From an uncultured Bacteroides sp. (lineage in GTDB: Bacteria; Bacteroidota; Bacteroidia; Bacteroidales; Bacteroidaceae), in the NCBI GenBank assembly GCA_944320865.1, contig CALUJC010000031.1:1-40646 (forward strand): DNA of 40,646 bases, in the 5' to 3' direction. How positions within the stretch are numbered: position 1 is the stretch's first letter; every line of letters starts with the position of its first letter. Both the position numbers and the translations under genes were made by a program. A model generated the notes under the pieces. That model worked only from the letters and a program-made list of their open reading frames with translations. It did no database searches and was not told the origin of the DNA. Below, piece after piece: positions 1 through 8,444 of the stretch.

Positions 1-1076
1 CTGCCGATGGTGCCGAATCCGCCCAGCTGCTTAGCCCCCTCCTTGGAGAAGAGGTACTTCATTTGTCCCACGTAGCCGCTGAGGGTCTTCACGCCCAGCC
101 GGATACCGGCGGGCAGCGAGGCAAAGAAACCGTAGTCTGTGCGTATCACGGGCAGCAGACGGTCCGTCTCCATGCAGGGAACTACACCTATTTTATAGAG
201 TGAGTCGGTAGCCAGGGTCAGCGTGTCCTGCACGCCTTGGCGCATGTAGGTCAGCGTCAGTTGGCGCGATGCTCCTTGTTCCTTGCGCTGCGCCATGGTC
301 TCTACGAAGTCGAAGTACGACACCTGTTTACCGTCCAGGTGAGTGATGCTGTCGCCGGGCATCAGGCCTGCCAGAAGGGCTGGACTACCCGCTACAAGGC
401 TATCTACTACGAAAGGAATGCGGTAGGAGGCAAAGCGCACGCTGTCGGCCAGCAGGCGGTCCATCATGTCGTCGGGGATGTAAACGGCTGCTTCACGGCC
501 ATCGCGCAGTACGGTCACTTCGCGGGCATCTACAATGTCGGTCAGCATATCGCCATCGTAGCGCTCGAAGGGCACACCGTCGGCGCTGAGCAGGATGTCT
601 CCGTCGCGGAAGCCTACGTTCTTCGCCGTTTCATTGAACTCCATGCCCAACGGTGCTTTCTGCACGGGGATGTATTCGTCGCCCCAGGCAAAGAGTATCA
701 TGGCGTAGATGAACAAGGCCAGCAGGAAGTTGAACAACACACCGCCCACCATGATGAGCAGGCGTTGCCAGGCGGGCTTGGCACGGAATTCCCACGGCTT
801 GACGGGTTGCTTCATCTGCTCGGTGTCCATCGACTCGTCTATCATGCCACTGATTTTGACGTATCCGCCCAGTGGAAGCCAGCCTATGGCGTACTCCGTT
901 TCACTGCGTTTCGGCTTGAATTTAAAGAGGGTGAGCCAAGGGTCGAAGAACAGGCAGAATTTTTCTACTCTTGTTTTGAAGAGCTTGGCAAAGAGAAAGT
1001 GCCCCATTTCGTGTATAATCACCAGGAGCGAAAGGCTCAGGATGAGCTGCAGGGCACGAATCCAGAATGTTTCCAT
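1..1076 (-). CDS. rseP: RIP metalloprotease RseP (site-2 protease), C-terminus off the left edge
   Basis: Membrane-embedded zinc protease of the S2P family, which cleaves transmembrane substrates such as anti-sigma factors. I translated the minus strand from an ATG at 1074-1076. It begins METFWIRALQ, followed by a hydrophobic helix that holds the zinc motif HEMGH (bases about 1003-1017). A second hydrophobic stretch follows near residue 100 (GGVLFNFLLALFIYAMIL). Two PDZ-like segments are visible: GFRDGDILLSADG and SPALLAGLMPGDSI. About 358 residues are present. The last membrane helices, with the conserved NxxPxxxLDG region, lie outside the window. The gene sits directly downstream of dxr on the same strand, a common pairing in Bacteroidetes. 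Family assignment is secure; the substrate is unknown. Confidence 0.95.
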   Translation of the reverse strand, partial: METFWIRALQLILSLSLLVIIHEMGHFLFAKLFKTRVEKFCLFFDPWLTLFKFKPKRSETEYAIGWLPLGGYVKISGMIDESMDTEQMKQPVKPWEFRAKPAWQRLLIMVGGVLFNFLLALFIYAMILFAWGDEYIPVQKAPLGMEFNETAKNVGFRDGDILLSADGVPFERYDGDMLTDIVDAREVTVLRDGREAAVYIPDDMMDRLLADSVRFASYRIPFVVDSLVAGSPALLAGLMPGDSITHLDGKQVSYFDFVETMAQRKEQGASRQLTLTYMRQGVQDTLTLATDSLYKIGVVPCMETDRLLPVIRTDYGFFASLPAGIRLGVKTLSGYVGQMKYLFSKEGAKQLGGFGTIG

Positions 1077-1151
1077 TTGTCTACTATTGTTATTGTTTGA
1101 ATATGGTTAGTTCGTTGTTTTTTCTCGTTTTATAATGAGCTGATGGTCAGT

Positions 1152-2306
1152 CTATCTTGTCAATATTTCTTCTACCTTGCGGCGTGCCTCGGCATCGGTT
1201 GCCACATAGTCTTCGTAGGTCGGCTTGGCGATGAACGGCACACGCTGCATGGCCTCGGCGATGACATCGCTCATGCCCAGGAACGACACGCGGCCGTCCA
1301 GGAAGGCGCGGACGCAGACTTCGTTGGCGGCATTGACGATGCACGGCATGTTGCCCCCTCGGTGCAGCGCCTCGTAGGCCAAAGCCAGGTTGCGGAAGCG
1401 TTCGGGGTCGGGCTGCTCGAAGGTGAGACTGGTGCAGGTGCGGAAGTCCAGCCGGGGAAACGAGGCGTGCAGGCGGTTGGGGTAGGAGAAGGCATACTGG
1501 ATGGGCAGGCGCATGTCCGGCATGCCCAGTTGTGCTTTCACCGCTCCGTCTTCGAACTGCACCATCGAGTGGATGACCGACTGCGGGTGCACCACCACTT
1601 CAATTTGGTCGGGCCTGACGCCAAACAGCCAGCGGGCTTCCATCACTTCGAAACCTTTATTCATCATCGAAGCAGAGTCGATGGTAATCTTTGCGCCCAT
1701 CTGCCAGTTGGGATGGCGCAAAGCCTGCTCCTTGGTTACGGTGGCCAGTTGCTCGCGGGTGTAGGTGCGGAAAGGGCCGCCCGATGCGGTGAGTATCACC
1801 TTCTCGATGGCATTTCCTGCCTCTCCGGCCAGGCACTGAAATACTGCCGAATGTTCGGAATCGACCGGCAGGATAGGGGTGCCGCAGGTGCGTGCCAGCT
1901 CGTTGATGAGTTCGCCGGCTACTACCAGCGTTTCTTTGTTGGCCAGGGCAATAGGTTTACGGGCACGTATGGCGTTCATTGTCGGCAGCAATCCGGCATA
2001 GCCCACCATGGCGGTGAGCACCATGTCGATGGGTTTCTCCGTCACGATTTGGCAGATGGCCTCGGTACCGGCATAAACCTTGATGGGCAGGTCGGCAAGG
2101 GCTTCCTTCAGCCGGGCGTAGTGCGTCTCGTTGGCTATCACCACCGCTTCGGGCTGATGGCGTCGTGCCTGTTCGATGAGCTTGTCCACCTGGTTGTTGG
2201 CTGTCAGCACGTAGGCTTCGTACAGGTCGGAATGTTCCTCTATCACTTGCAGGGCCTGGGTGCCGATGGAGCCGGTTGAACCGAGTATGGCTATTTGTTT
2301 CTTCAT
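1152..2306 (-). CDS. dxr: 1-deoxy-D-xylulose 5-phosphate reductoisomerase
   Basis: Second step of the MEP isoprenoid pathway: NADPH-dependent conversion of DXP to 2-C-methyl-D-erythritol 4-phosphate in the cytoplasm. The 384-residue product has the usual family length. The N-terminus carries the Rossmann NADPH motif GSTGSIGTQAL. The centre has NKETLVVAGE, then the metal and substrate region VDSEHSAVFQCL, LTASGGPFR and HPNWQMGAKITIDSASMMNKG. NAANEVCVRAF lies near the C-terminus. The start at 2304-2306 (MKKQIAILG) places the nucleotide motif at the expected position. It lies between the M23 peptidase gene and rseP on the same strand. The 112-bp gap upstream holds an inverted repeat (2330-2406). 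Confidence 0.97.
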   Translation of the reverse strand: MKKQIAILGSTGSIGTQALQVIEEHSDLYEAYVLTANNQVDKLIEQARRHQPEAVVIANETHYARLKEALADLPIKVYAGTEAICQIVTEKPIDMVLTAMVGYAGLLPTMNAIRARKPIALANKETLVVAGELINELARTCGTPILPVDSEHSAVFQCLAGEAGNAIEKVILTASGGPFRTYTREQLATVTKEQALRHPNWQMGAKITIDSASMMNKGFEVMEARWLFGVRPDQIEVVVHPQSVIHSMVQFEDGAVKAQLGMPDMRLPIQYAFSYPNRLHASFPRLDFRTCTSLTFEQPDPERFRNLALAYEALHRGGNMPCIVNAANEVCVRAFLDGRVSFLGMSDVIAEAMQRVPFIAKPTYEDYVATDAEARRKVEEILTR

Positions 2307-2329
2307 ATCTATTAGTTAGTTACGAGCTG

Positions 2330-2406
2330 CGAGCTACGAGTAGCTTGCTCCCGTAAGGGTTATTGATTTACTTATTTCCTTTCTCCATTTTTTACATTGT
2401 AGCTCG
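2330..2406. repeat. Inverted repeat between the M23 peptidase gene and dxr
   Basis: CGAGCTAC at 2330-2337 is the exact reverse complement of GTAGCTCG at 2399-2406. The left arm lies in a degenerate run of ACGAGCT words. It sits between two co-directional minus-strand genes, so it could be a processing or attenuation hairpin or just a dispersed intergenic repeat. The arms are short and the spacer is about 60 bases. Confidence 0.4.
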
Positions 2407-2418
2407 TGGCTGCAATAG

Positions 2419-3291
2419 CTAAAACACTATATACAGCTCCGGATTGACAGCCTTGCCTTGGTGCCACAACTCGAAGTGCAGGTGCCTGTCTTTATTTTCT
2501 TCTTCTCCTTGGGCAGCCATGGCCAGGGCAACGGGTTCTCCGCCGGTAACGGCATCACCTTCACGCTTGAGCAAGGAACCGCAATGCTTGTAGACCGACA
2601 TGAAGCCTTGCGTGTGCTGGATGGCGATAAGGTATCCGTATTGGGCCGTATAGGTGCTGAGCACCACTGTCCCGTCGAGCACGGCAAGGATGTTGCCTCC
2701 GGATTCGGTGTTGATGTCGGTGCCTATGTGCGATTGGCGAGTGTCGAACGACCGCAGAATGACACCTTGTGCAGGGCGATAGAATATCAGGCCATCGGCA
2801 TCGGTGCGGGCGGCAAGGTTGGTCAGGTTGTACATCTCCTGTTCCTCGTATTGCTTGCGGAAGTCTGCTTCGCGTTGGGTGATGTCCATCAGCGTGTCGG
2901 CACGCAGGGTAGTCAGCGAGTCGATGGACTGTATGGTGTCGGCTTTGACAGTGCCTCGGAAGATGTCTTGTATGTTGGCAATATAAAGGTTCTGCTTGGC
3001 CAACACCTGTTGCAGGGAATCGGCACGGAGGGCATTGTTCACCACTTGCTCGCGTATTTCACTGTTCATGTATCCGGGCAGGTAGTTGCGCAGGGGGGTG
3101 AACACCATGATTAATGAAGCGATGACGAACAATACTACGATGGTAAACACCAGCCACGAGATGCCATTGAGCTTGGACACACGCAGCCCCACAACCTCCT
3201 CCAATGTATTCTCATTGATGATGGTCAGCTTGTACTTGAACTTGATGTCTTTCCAAAAAGCCTTGTGTTTCTTTTTCTTTGTTGTGGTCAC
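2419..3291 (-). CDS. Membrane-anchored M23 (LytM-type) metallopeptidase
   Basis: Likely a periplasmic peptidoglycan endopeptidase or a cell-wall regulator of the LytM class. The 290-residue product starts with a lysine-rich cytoplasmic segment (MTTTKKKKHK). One transmembrane helix follows at about 46-67 (LVFTIVVLFVIASLIMVF), then a coiled region around 80-160. The M23 domain occupies about 175-290. Zinc ligands are visible as HxxxD in HIGTD and HxH in HLHFELW, with YKHCG between them, so the site looks intact. The start codon is GTG at 3289-3291; I see no better in-frame ATG. It lies 20 bases downstream of rimM. The cleaved bond cannot be told from the sequence. Confidence 0.9.
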   Translation of the reverse strand: MTTTKKKKHKAFWKDIKFKYKLTIINENTLEEVVGLRVSKLNGISWLVFTIVVLFVIASLIMVFTPLRNYLPGYMNSEIREQVVNNALRADSLQQVLAKQNLYIANIQDIFRGTVKADTIQSIDSLTTLRADTLMDITQREADFRKQYEEQEMYNLTNLAARTDADGLIFYRPAQGVILRSFDTRQSHIGTDINTESGGNILAVLDGTVVLSTYTAQYGYLIAIQHTQGFMSVYKHCGSLLKREGDAVTGGEPVALAMAAQGEEENKDRHLHFELWHQGKAVNPELYIVF

Positions 3292-3310
3292 GCTTTCAAT
3301 GATTAGTTTT

Positions 3311-3850
3311 TTATACCTCTTCCGTATTATCTAAGTTCAACAAACCTTCGGGCAGGCTGACGGTGATGACGCGGTGCTCGCGGTCGATGTCGGTGATGAA
3401 CTCCTCCTGCGCGGGGATGAGCAGTTCTTCCCCGTTGTGGTCTATTATAAATAAGGTGTTGACGGTCGAAGTGTCCACGTCCGTCACTTCGCCCAAATGT
3501 CCGTGGTGTACCTCCTCCATGCGGAAGCCTACGAAGTAACTCCACGTCAGTTCGCCTTCCTCTTCGGCCTGGCGGGCGTGGTGGACGGGGAAGTAGACCT
3601 CCACGTTGGTGAAGCGGCGCGCCTGCTCGGCGGTGTCCACGTCCTCCAGCTTGATGAGGGCGGTGGTGTCCGTGCGGAAGCGGTACTCTTCGATGTAGAA
3701 GGGCACGAGGATGCCGTCCATGAGGCAGACAATGTAGTCCGCCTCCACGCGGTCGAAGATGTCGTCCGTGAAGGTGAACAGCAGTTCGCCCCGCACGCCG
3801 TGGGGCTTATTCAATATACCTATTTTATATACTTCGTCTCTGCGTATCAT
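3311..3850 (-). CDS. rimM: 16S rRNA processing protein RimM
   Basis: Ribosome maturation factor for the 30S head that binds ribosomal protein S19. At 179 residues it has the normal length. The N-terminal beta-barrel carries the typical opening [18 protein letters not shown] (about residues 11-28), and a C-terminal PRC-barrel contains [13 protein letters not shown] near residue 147. The stop is TAA at 3311-3313. The start at 3848-3850 lies 6 bases after the murA stop codon, so the two genes are almost certainly co-transcribed. Finding rimM among cell-wall genes, rather than with rpsP and trmD, is usual in Bacteroidetes. Confidence 0.95.
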   Translation of the reverse strand: MIRRDEVYKIGILNKPHGVRGELLFTFTDDIFDRVEADYIVCLMDGILVPFYIEEYRFRTDTTALIKLEDVDTAEQARRFTNVEVYFPVHHARQAEEEGELTWSYFVGFRMEEVHHGHLGEVTDVDTSTVNTLFIIDHNGEELLIPAQEEFITDIDREHRVITVSLPEGLLNLDNTEEV

Positions 3851-3856
3851 AGAGTC

Positions 3857-5161
3857 TTATATTCTTGTGATTCTCGCCCCGATGGCGTTCAGTCGCCCTT
3901 CGATGTCCTGATACCCCCGGTCTATCTGCTCGATGTTGTGAATGCGGCTGATGCCGTCGGCGCTCAGGGCGGCGATGAGCAGGGCGATGCCGGCGCGAAT
4001 GTCCGGTGAAGTCATGTTTCCTCCTCGCAGCTTGAACCCGTGGTCGTGGCCGATGACTACGGCGCGGTGCGGGTCGCAAAGGATGATTTGCGCCCCCATG
4101 TCGATGAGTTTGTCCACGAAGAACAGACGGCTCTCGAACATCTTCTGGTGGATGAGCACGCTGCCCTTGGCCTGCGTGGCCACGACGAGCATCACGCTCA
4201 GCAGGTCGGGCGTCAGGCCCGGCCAGGGCGCGTCGGCGATGGTCATGATGGAGCCGTCCATGAACGACTCAATCTCGTAGGTGTCCTGTGCAGGCACGTA
4301 GATGTCGTCGCCCCGTTGCTCCAAGCGGATGCCGAGGCGGCGGAAACTTTCGGGGATGATGCCCAGGTGCTGGTGCGACACGTTCTTGATGGTCAGTTCG
4401 CTCTGCGTCATGGCCGCCATGCCGATGAAGCTGCCCACCTCAATCATGTCCGGCAGGACGGTGTGCTCCGTGCCGTGCAGTTGCTCCACGCCGTCGATGG
4501 TGAGCAGGTTGGAGGCGATGCCCTGTATCTGTGCCCCCATGCGGTTCAGCAGGTGGCAGAGTTGTTGCACGTAGGGTTCGCAGGCGGCGTTGTAGATGGT
4601 GGTGCGTCCTTTGGCCAGGACGGCCGCCATGACGATGTTGGCCGTGCCGGTGACGGAGGCTTCGTCCAGCAGCATGTAGGTGCCCGTCAGGTGGGGGGCG
4701 GTTATCTCGTAAGCTCCCCGTGCTTCATCGTAGCTGAAGGCGGCTCCTAACTTCTGGATACCGAGGAAATGCGTGTCCAGGCGTCGGCGTCCTATCTTGT
4801 CGCCTCCGGGGCGCGAGATGACGGCCCTTCCGAAGCGTGCCAGCAGAGGGCCTACCAGCATGATGGAGCCGCGCAGGCTGGCGCATTTCTTGAGGAACTC
4901 GTCACTGCCCAGGTACTCCATGTCCACCTGTGCCGCCCGGAAGCGGTATGAGTCTATGCCCAGTTTGGAGATGCTGACGCCCATGTCGCGCATCAGTTGA
5001 ATAAGGTTGTTCACGTCCAGGATGTCGGGCACGTTGTGCACGGTCACCTCTTCGTCGGTGAGCAAGGTGGCGCAGATGATTTGCAGCACCTCGTTCTTGG
5101 CTCCCTGCGGGTAAATGTTGCCGGACAGTTTGTGTCCGCCTTCGATTACAAATGATGCCAT
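3857..5161 (-). CDS. murA: UDP-N-acetylglucosamine 1-carboxyvinyltransferase, Asp-type active site
   Basis: First committed step of peptidoglycan synthesis: transfer of enolpyruvate from PEP to UDP-GlcNAc. The 434-residue product has the EPSP synthase fold; GAKNEVL near residue 20 holds the catalytic lysine (K22). In most MurA enzymes the loop reads PGGCxIG, with the cysteine that fosfomycin alkylates. Here it reads RPGGDKIGRR, so residue 121 is Asp (codon at 4799-4801, read as GAC). Cys-to-Asp at this position is known from naturally fosfomycin-insensitive MurA, for example in mycobacteria and chlamydiae. The gene is embedded between the DUF4290 gene and rimM. The identity is secure; the drug phenotype is inferred. 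Confidence 0.96.
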   Translation of the reverse strand: MASFVIEGGHKLSGNIYPQGAKNEVLQIICATLLTDEEVTVHNVPDILDVNNLIQLMRDMGVSISKLGIDSYRFRAAQVDMEYLGSDEFLKKCASLRGSIMLVGPLLARFGRAVISRPGGDKIGRRRLDTHFLGIQKLGAAFSYDEARGAYEITAPHLTGTYMLLDEASVTGTANIVMAAVLAKGRTTIYNAACEPYVQQLCHLLNRMGAQIQGIASNLLTIDGVEQLHGTEHTVLPDMIEVGSFIGMAAMTQSELTIKNVSHQHLGIIPESFRRLGIRLEQRGDDIYVPAQDTYEIESFMDGSIMTIADAPWPGLTPDLLSVMLVVATQAKGSVLIHQKMFESRLFFVDKLIDMGAQIILCDPHRAVVIGHDHGFKLRGGNMTSPDIRAGIALLIAALSADGISRIHNIEQIDRGYQDIEGRLNAIGARITRI

Positions 5162-5194
5162 GGCTTGTTGTGTGTCTCCCTGTGGGTTTGATGG

Positions 5195-5830
5195 TTATCG
5201 CTTATTGTTGTTATTGCGCTTAAAGTTTTTGTTGTTGTTCCGGTTGCCCTGCGCATTGGCTTTGGGACGGTAGTACATGTCTATGCGGCGCGCCATGAGG
5301 CGTAGCAAGTCGTCGGTCAGTTGCAGCCGTCCGTCGGACAGTTCGTAGAGGTCTTCGGCAATCTTGCGGTCGTCCACCGTGTCCTTGTTCCAGGTCATGT
5401 AGTCCTTCTTCATGTGGTTGCAGATGAGGGCCACGAGGTTGCGCTTCTCGTCGCCTTCGGGCATCTCGCAGGCCTTCTTGATGAGGACTTCGACGGAGTG
5501 GCCGTAGTGGCGGTAGCGTATGCGGGCGTGGGGGTAGGGCACGGGGGCGGGCTTGCACGCCAGCTTTTCCATGCGGACTACTTCGTAGGGGTAGTCGATG
5601 TCCAGCTTGAAGTCGGACATGATGGCCAGGTGGTCCCACAGCTTATGCTTGAAGTCGGGCGTGTCGCGCAGTTGCGGGAACATGTTGCCCATGATGTTGA
5701 TGATGGTGTTGGCGCAACGCTGGCGTTCGGCCCTGTCCTTAATGGTCAGTGCGTAGTCTACCATGTTCTGGATGCTTCTCCCGTATTCGGGCAGGGGCAT
5801 CCGCTTCTGTTGGGTGTTGTATGCTATCAT
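5195..5830 (-). CDS. DUF4290 family protein
   Basis: Conserved Bacteroidetes protein of unknown function. I chose the ATG at 5828-5830 (MIAYNTQQKR) over an upstream in-frame start because family members begin with a short N-terminus running into the motif LPEYGRSIQNMVDYAL. The product is about 211 residues and mostly helical, with INIMGNMFPQLRD near residue 56. It ends in a low-complexity Asn/Lys/Arg tail (GNRNNNKNFKRNNNNKR) that could contact nucleic acid; that is inference only. It is the first gene of the row that continues through murA, rimM, the M23 peptidase gene, dxr and rseP. A 23-bp repeat array lies between it and tsaB. Confidence 0.85.
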   Translation of the reverse strand: MIAYNTQQKRMPLPEYGRSIQNMVDYALTIKDRAERQRCANTIINIMGNMFPQLRDTPDFKHKLWDHLAIMSDFKLDIDYPYEVVRMEKLACKPAPVPYPHARIRYRHYGHSVEVLIKKACEMPEGDEKRNLVALICNHMKKDYMTWNKDTVDDRKIAEDLYELSDGRLQLTDDLLRLMARRIDMYYRPKANAQGNRNNNKNFKRNNNNKR

Positions 5831-5870
5831 ATATAATATGGTGTAAAGTTCTTGTTTAATTCTGAGCAAT

Positions 5871-5970
5871 CACTCTGCTTAGGCTTAAGCAGTCACTCTG
5901 CTTAGGCTTAGACAGCCACTCTGCTTAGGCTTAGACAGCCACTCTGCTTAGGCTTAGGCAGCCGCTCTGC
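5871..5970. repeat. Tandem array A, 23-bp unit, about 4.5 copies
   Basis: Units start at 5871, 5894, 5917, 5940 and 5963, exactly 23 bp apart. Each unit begins CACTCTGCTTAGGCTTA and ends with a variable six bases such as GACAGC. The first unit holds a perfect hairpin: CTGCTTA (5875-5881), loop GGCT, TAAGCAG (5886-5892). The array runs almost to the tsaB stop codon and fills most of the tsaB-DUF4290 gap. The copies are adjacent, with no unique spacers between them. Confidence 0.95.
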
Positions 5971-5975
5971 CCGGT

Positions 5976-6668
5976 TCACAGCAGCTTCTTGGGCTTTCCG
6001 GCCACGAACTCCTTCAGGTAGAAGGGCTCGAAGTAGGCCACGTCCTTGAAGTCGCCCTCGGCCACGGCCTTCTCCGCCAGGGGGAACATCATGGCGGCCA
6101 GCGGCTGTATGCCGTCTATGAAACGGGCGTTAGGGTGGGAGAGCTTCTCCTTGCACTTGGCCGCCCCGTTGCCGAAGAAGTACACGGGCCTTTCGTCCAG
6201 GTACTCGCGGTACGATGCCTCGTCCACAATGTCCGCCGCCGTGTCGCGCACGGGGCGCAGGGCACGGTCGTAGATGGCGGCATACACCTCCATGCGCCGG
6301 GCGTCGAGCATGGGGCAGAGCAGGGCGTCGTCGGGCAGCTCGTCGTGATAGAGCAGCACCGGCACGCTCAGCACCTTCAGCGTGGGCAGGCCGATGAGGG
6401 GCACGCCCAGCCCGTAGCACACGCCCTTGGCCATGGACACGCCGATGCGCAGCCCTGTGTATGAACCCGGTCCGCAACTCACGGCCACGGCATCGAGCGG
6501 CATGGCATGGCTGTCGGCAAACGACAGGGCCTCGTCGACAAACACTCCCAAGGACACCGCGTGCGACGGCCCCTTGAAATCTTCTTTCCGGAAAACGTTT
6601 TGCCCGTCCTCGCTCAGGGCTACCGAGCACACCTGGGTGGACGTCTCAATATGCAGGATACATGACAT
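5976..6668 (-). CDS. tsaB: tRNA threonylcarbamoyladenosine biosynthesis protein TsaB
   Basis: Partner of TsaD in forming N6-threonylcarbamoyladenosine at position 37 of ANN-decoding tRNAs. The 230-residue product belongs to the ASKHA-fold TsaB/YeaZ family. The N-terminal strand is ILHIETSTQVCSVAL, and the signature SCGPGSYTGLRIG lies near residue 70. The C-terminal half is divergent, as usual for TsaB. The start at 6666-6668 is divergent from yicC. A TACTTTTG box on the minus strand (6702-6709) is a plausible -7 element. The stop codon lies just beyond the end of a 23-bp repeat array. Confidence 0.94.
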   Translation of the reverse strand: MSCILHIETSTQVCSVALSEDGQNVFRKEDFKGPSHAVSLGVFVDEALSFADSHAMPLDAVAVSCGPGSYTGLRIGVSMAKGVCYGLGVPLIGLPTLKVLSVPVLLYHDELPDDALLCPMLDARRMEVYAAIYDRALRPVRDTAADIVDEASYREYLDERPVYFFGNGAAKCKEKLSHPNARFIDGIQPLAAMMFPLAEKAVAEGDFKDVAYFEPFYLKEFVAGKPKKLL

Positions 6669-6701
6669 GGTTTTTCTCGTTCTACTTCTTTAAACAGCAG
6701 A

Positions 6702-6749
6702 CAAAAGTACGGGATTATTTTCAGTAATTAAAATAATCGTGTAATTTTG
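6702..6749. promoter_or_regulatory. Divergent tsaB/yicC promoter region
   Basis: Two Bacteroidetes-type -7 boxes face away from each other: TACTTTTG on the minus strand at 6702-6709 for tsaB and TAATTTTG on the plus strand at 6742-6749 for yicC. The -33 elements are weak; a T-rich stretch at about 6718-6722 lies 19 bases before the plus box. Confidence 0.55.
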
Positions 6750-6769
6750 CGCAAAAGTTAAGAAGCATT

Positions 6770-7648
6770 ATGATACAGTCGATGACGGGCTATGGGAAAG
6801 CTACCCTGGAATTGCCCGATAAAAAAGTGAACATAGAGATAAAATCCCTCAACAGCAAAGCCATGGATTTGTCTACACGCGTGGCCCCGCTCTACAGGGA
6901 GAAAGAGATGGAAATCCGCAACGAGCTGTCCAAAGTGCTGGAACGCGGAAAGGTGGACTTTACCCTGTGGATGGAAAAGAAGGACGCCGAGCAGCTGGCC
7001 ACCCCCATCAACCAAGCCCTGGTAGAGGCTTACTACAAGAAGGTAAAGGAGATATCGGCCAGTACAGGCATCCCCGAGCCGGCCGACTGGTTTTACACCC
7101 TGCTCCGCATGCCCGACGTCATGGTGAAGAACGAAATGCAAGAGGTGGACGACGAAGAGTGGCGCACGGTGCATACGGCCATTGAAGAGGCCATCGGGCA
7201 TCTGGTGGAATTCCGCAAGCAAGAAGGCGCCGCCCTCGAGAAGAAGTTCCGGGAGAAGATAGCCAACATCGCCCGTCTGCTGGAAGAAGTCGCCCCCTAC
7301 GAGCACGAACGGGTGGGCAAGATAAAAGAGCGCATCATCGAAGCCCTGGAAAAGACCCTAAGCATAGATTACGACAAGAACCGCCTGGAGCAAGAACTCA
7401 TCTACTACATAGAGAAGCTGGACATCAACGAGGAGAAGCAACGCCTGGCCAACCACCTGAAGTACTTCATACAGACGCTGGAAGACGGTCATGGCCAAGG
7501 CAAGAAGCTCGGTTTCATTGCCCAGGAGATGGGGCGTGAAATCAACACCTTGGGCAGCAAGTCCAACCACGCCGAGATGCAGAAGATTGTGGTGCAGATG
7601 AAGGACGAGCTGGAGCAGATAAAAGAACAGGTATTGAACGTAATGTAA
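6770..7648 (+). CDS. YicC family endoribonuclease
   Basis: YicC-like proteins are endoribonucleases implicated in small-RNA decay and stationary-phase physiology. The 292-residue product opens with the family hallmark MIQSMTGYGKATLEL. A long helical middle follows, and the C-terminal DUF1732 region contains KLDINEEKQRLANHLKYF and the metal-site segment GKKLGFIAQEMGREINTLG, followed by KSNHAEMQKIVVQMKDELEQ. Length and order match the family. It starts 21 bases after a TAATTTTG promoter box and is followed 4 bases later by gmk, an association found in many phyla. Confidence 0.93.
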   Translation: MIQSMTGYGKATLELPDKKVNIEIKSLNSKAMDLSTRVAPLYREKEMEIRNELSKVLERGKVDFTLWMEKKDAEQLATPINQALVEAYYKKVKEISASTGIPEPADWFYTLLRMPDVMVKNEMQEVDDEEWRTVHTAIEEAIGHLVEFRKQEGAALEKKFREKIANIARLLEEVAPYEHERVGKIKERIIEALEKTLSIDYDKNRLEQELIYYIEKLDINEEKQRLANHLKYFIQTLEDGHGQGKKLGFIAQEMGREINTLGSKSNHAEMQKIVVQMKDELEQIKEQVLNVM

Positions 7649-7652
7649 GCAT

Positions 7653-8216
7653 ATGGGCAAACTTATCATATTTTCCGCCCCGTCGGGCTCAGGCAAATCT
7701 ACCATTATCAACTACTTGCTGACGCAACACCTCAACTTGGCCTTTTCCATATCGGCCACCAGCCGCCCTCCGCGCGGCACGGAGAGGGATGGGGTGGAGT
7801 ACTTCTTCCTCACGCCCGATGAATTCCGTCGGCGCATAGCCAACCATGAGTTCCTGGAGTATGAAGAAGTCTATGAAGACCGCTTCTATGGCACGCTGAA
7901 GGCGCAGGTGGAAAGGCAATTGGAGGAAGGCCAGAACGTGGTGTTCGACGTAGACGTAGTGGGCGGATGCAACATCAAGCAGCACTATGGCGACCGTGCC
8001 CTGTCTATTTTCATCCAGCCGCCCTCTATAGAAGAACTGCGCAAACGCTTGGAGCACCGTGCCACCGACGCCCCCGAGGTCATTGAGAGCCGTCTGGCCA
8101 AGGCGGAGTATGAGCTGAGCTTTGCCCCCAGGTTTGACAAGGTGATTGTGAATGATGACCTGGAGAAGGCTAAAGCCGAAGCATTGCAAACCATTACAAA
8201 ATTCTTGAACGCATGA
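7653..8216 (+). CDS. gmk: Guanylate kinase
   Basis: Phosphorylates GMP to GDP with ATP. The 187-residue product carries the P-loop APSGSGKST at residues 8-16. The GMP-binding region contains SATSRPPRGTERDGVEYFF and EYEEVYEDRFYGT, and the later part has FDVDVVGG and RLEHRATDAPEVIESRL. All expected landmarks are present. The stop codon overlaps the start of the next small membrane protein gene (ATGA at 8213-8216), so translation is probably coupled. Confidence 0.97.
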   Translation: MGKLIIFSAPSGSGKSTIINYLLTQHLNLAFSISATSRPPRGTERDGVEYFFLTPDEFRRRIANHEFLEYEEVYEDRFYGTLKAQVERQLEEGQNVVFDVDVVGGCNIKQHYGDRALSIFIQPPSIEELRKRLEHRATDAPEVIESRLAKAEYELSFAPRFDKVIVNDDLEKAKAEALQTITKFLNA

Positions 8217-8431
8217 AGTCTGAAAAAGGTTATAGCCCCCGCTTCAACAAGGCGTTGCTCGTCATCAACGCTGCCCTGTTTGTGTGTTGCTTGGTCACCT
8301 CTTTCATCTACTTGAACTACCAAGAGTACGAATTATCCCTCTGCATGCTGCTCGTGGCGCTCTTTACGGCCGGCAATGCCTTTGCGGCGTGGAAACGCCT
8401 GCGCCGTGCACGCAAGGAAGGGCAAAAGTAA
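8213..8431 (+). CDS. Small membrane protein, two predicted helices
   Basis: A 72-residue protein of unknown function. Two hydrophobic helices are visible, at about 14-33 ([20 protein letters not shown]) and 40-58 ([19 protein letters not shown]). The C-terminus is strongly basic ([13 protein letters not shown]), which suggests that both termini are cytoplasmic. The ATG overlaps the gmk stop codon by four bases and nadD follows after 13 bases, so it lies inside a tight operon and is probably a real gene. Confidence 0.75.
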   Translation: MKSEKGYSPRFNKALLVINAALFVCCLVTSFIYLNYQEYELSLCMLLVALFTAGNAFAAWKRLRRARKEGQK

Positions 8432-8444
8432 CACGCCGGACGCT

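Noticed and set aside
237-1100. 287-residue open frame on the plus strand
   Set aside because: It is antisense to rseP, whose HEMGH and PDZ motifs are read on the minus strand.
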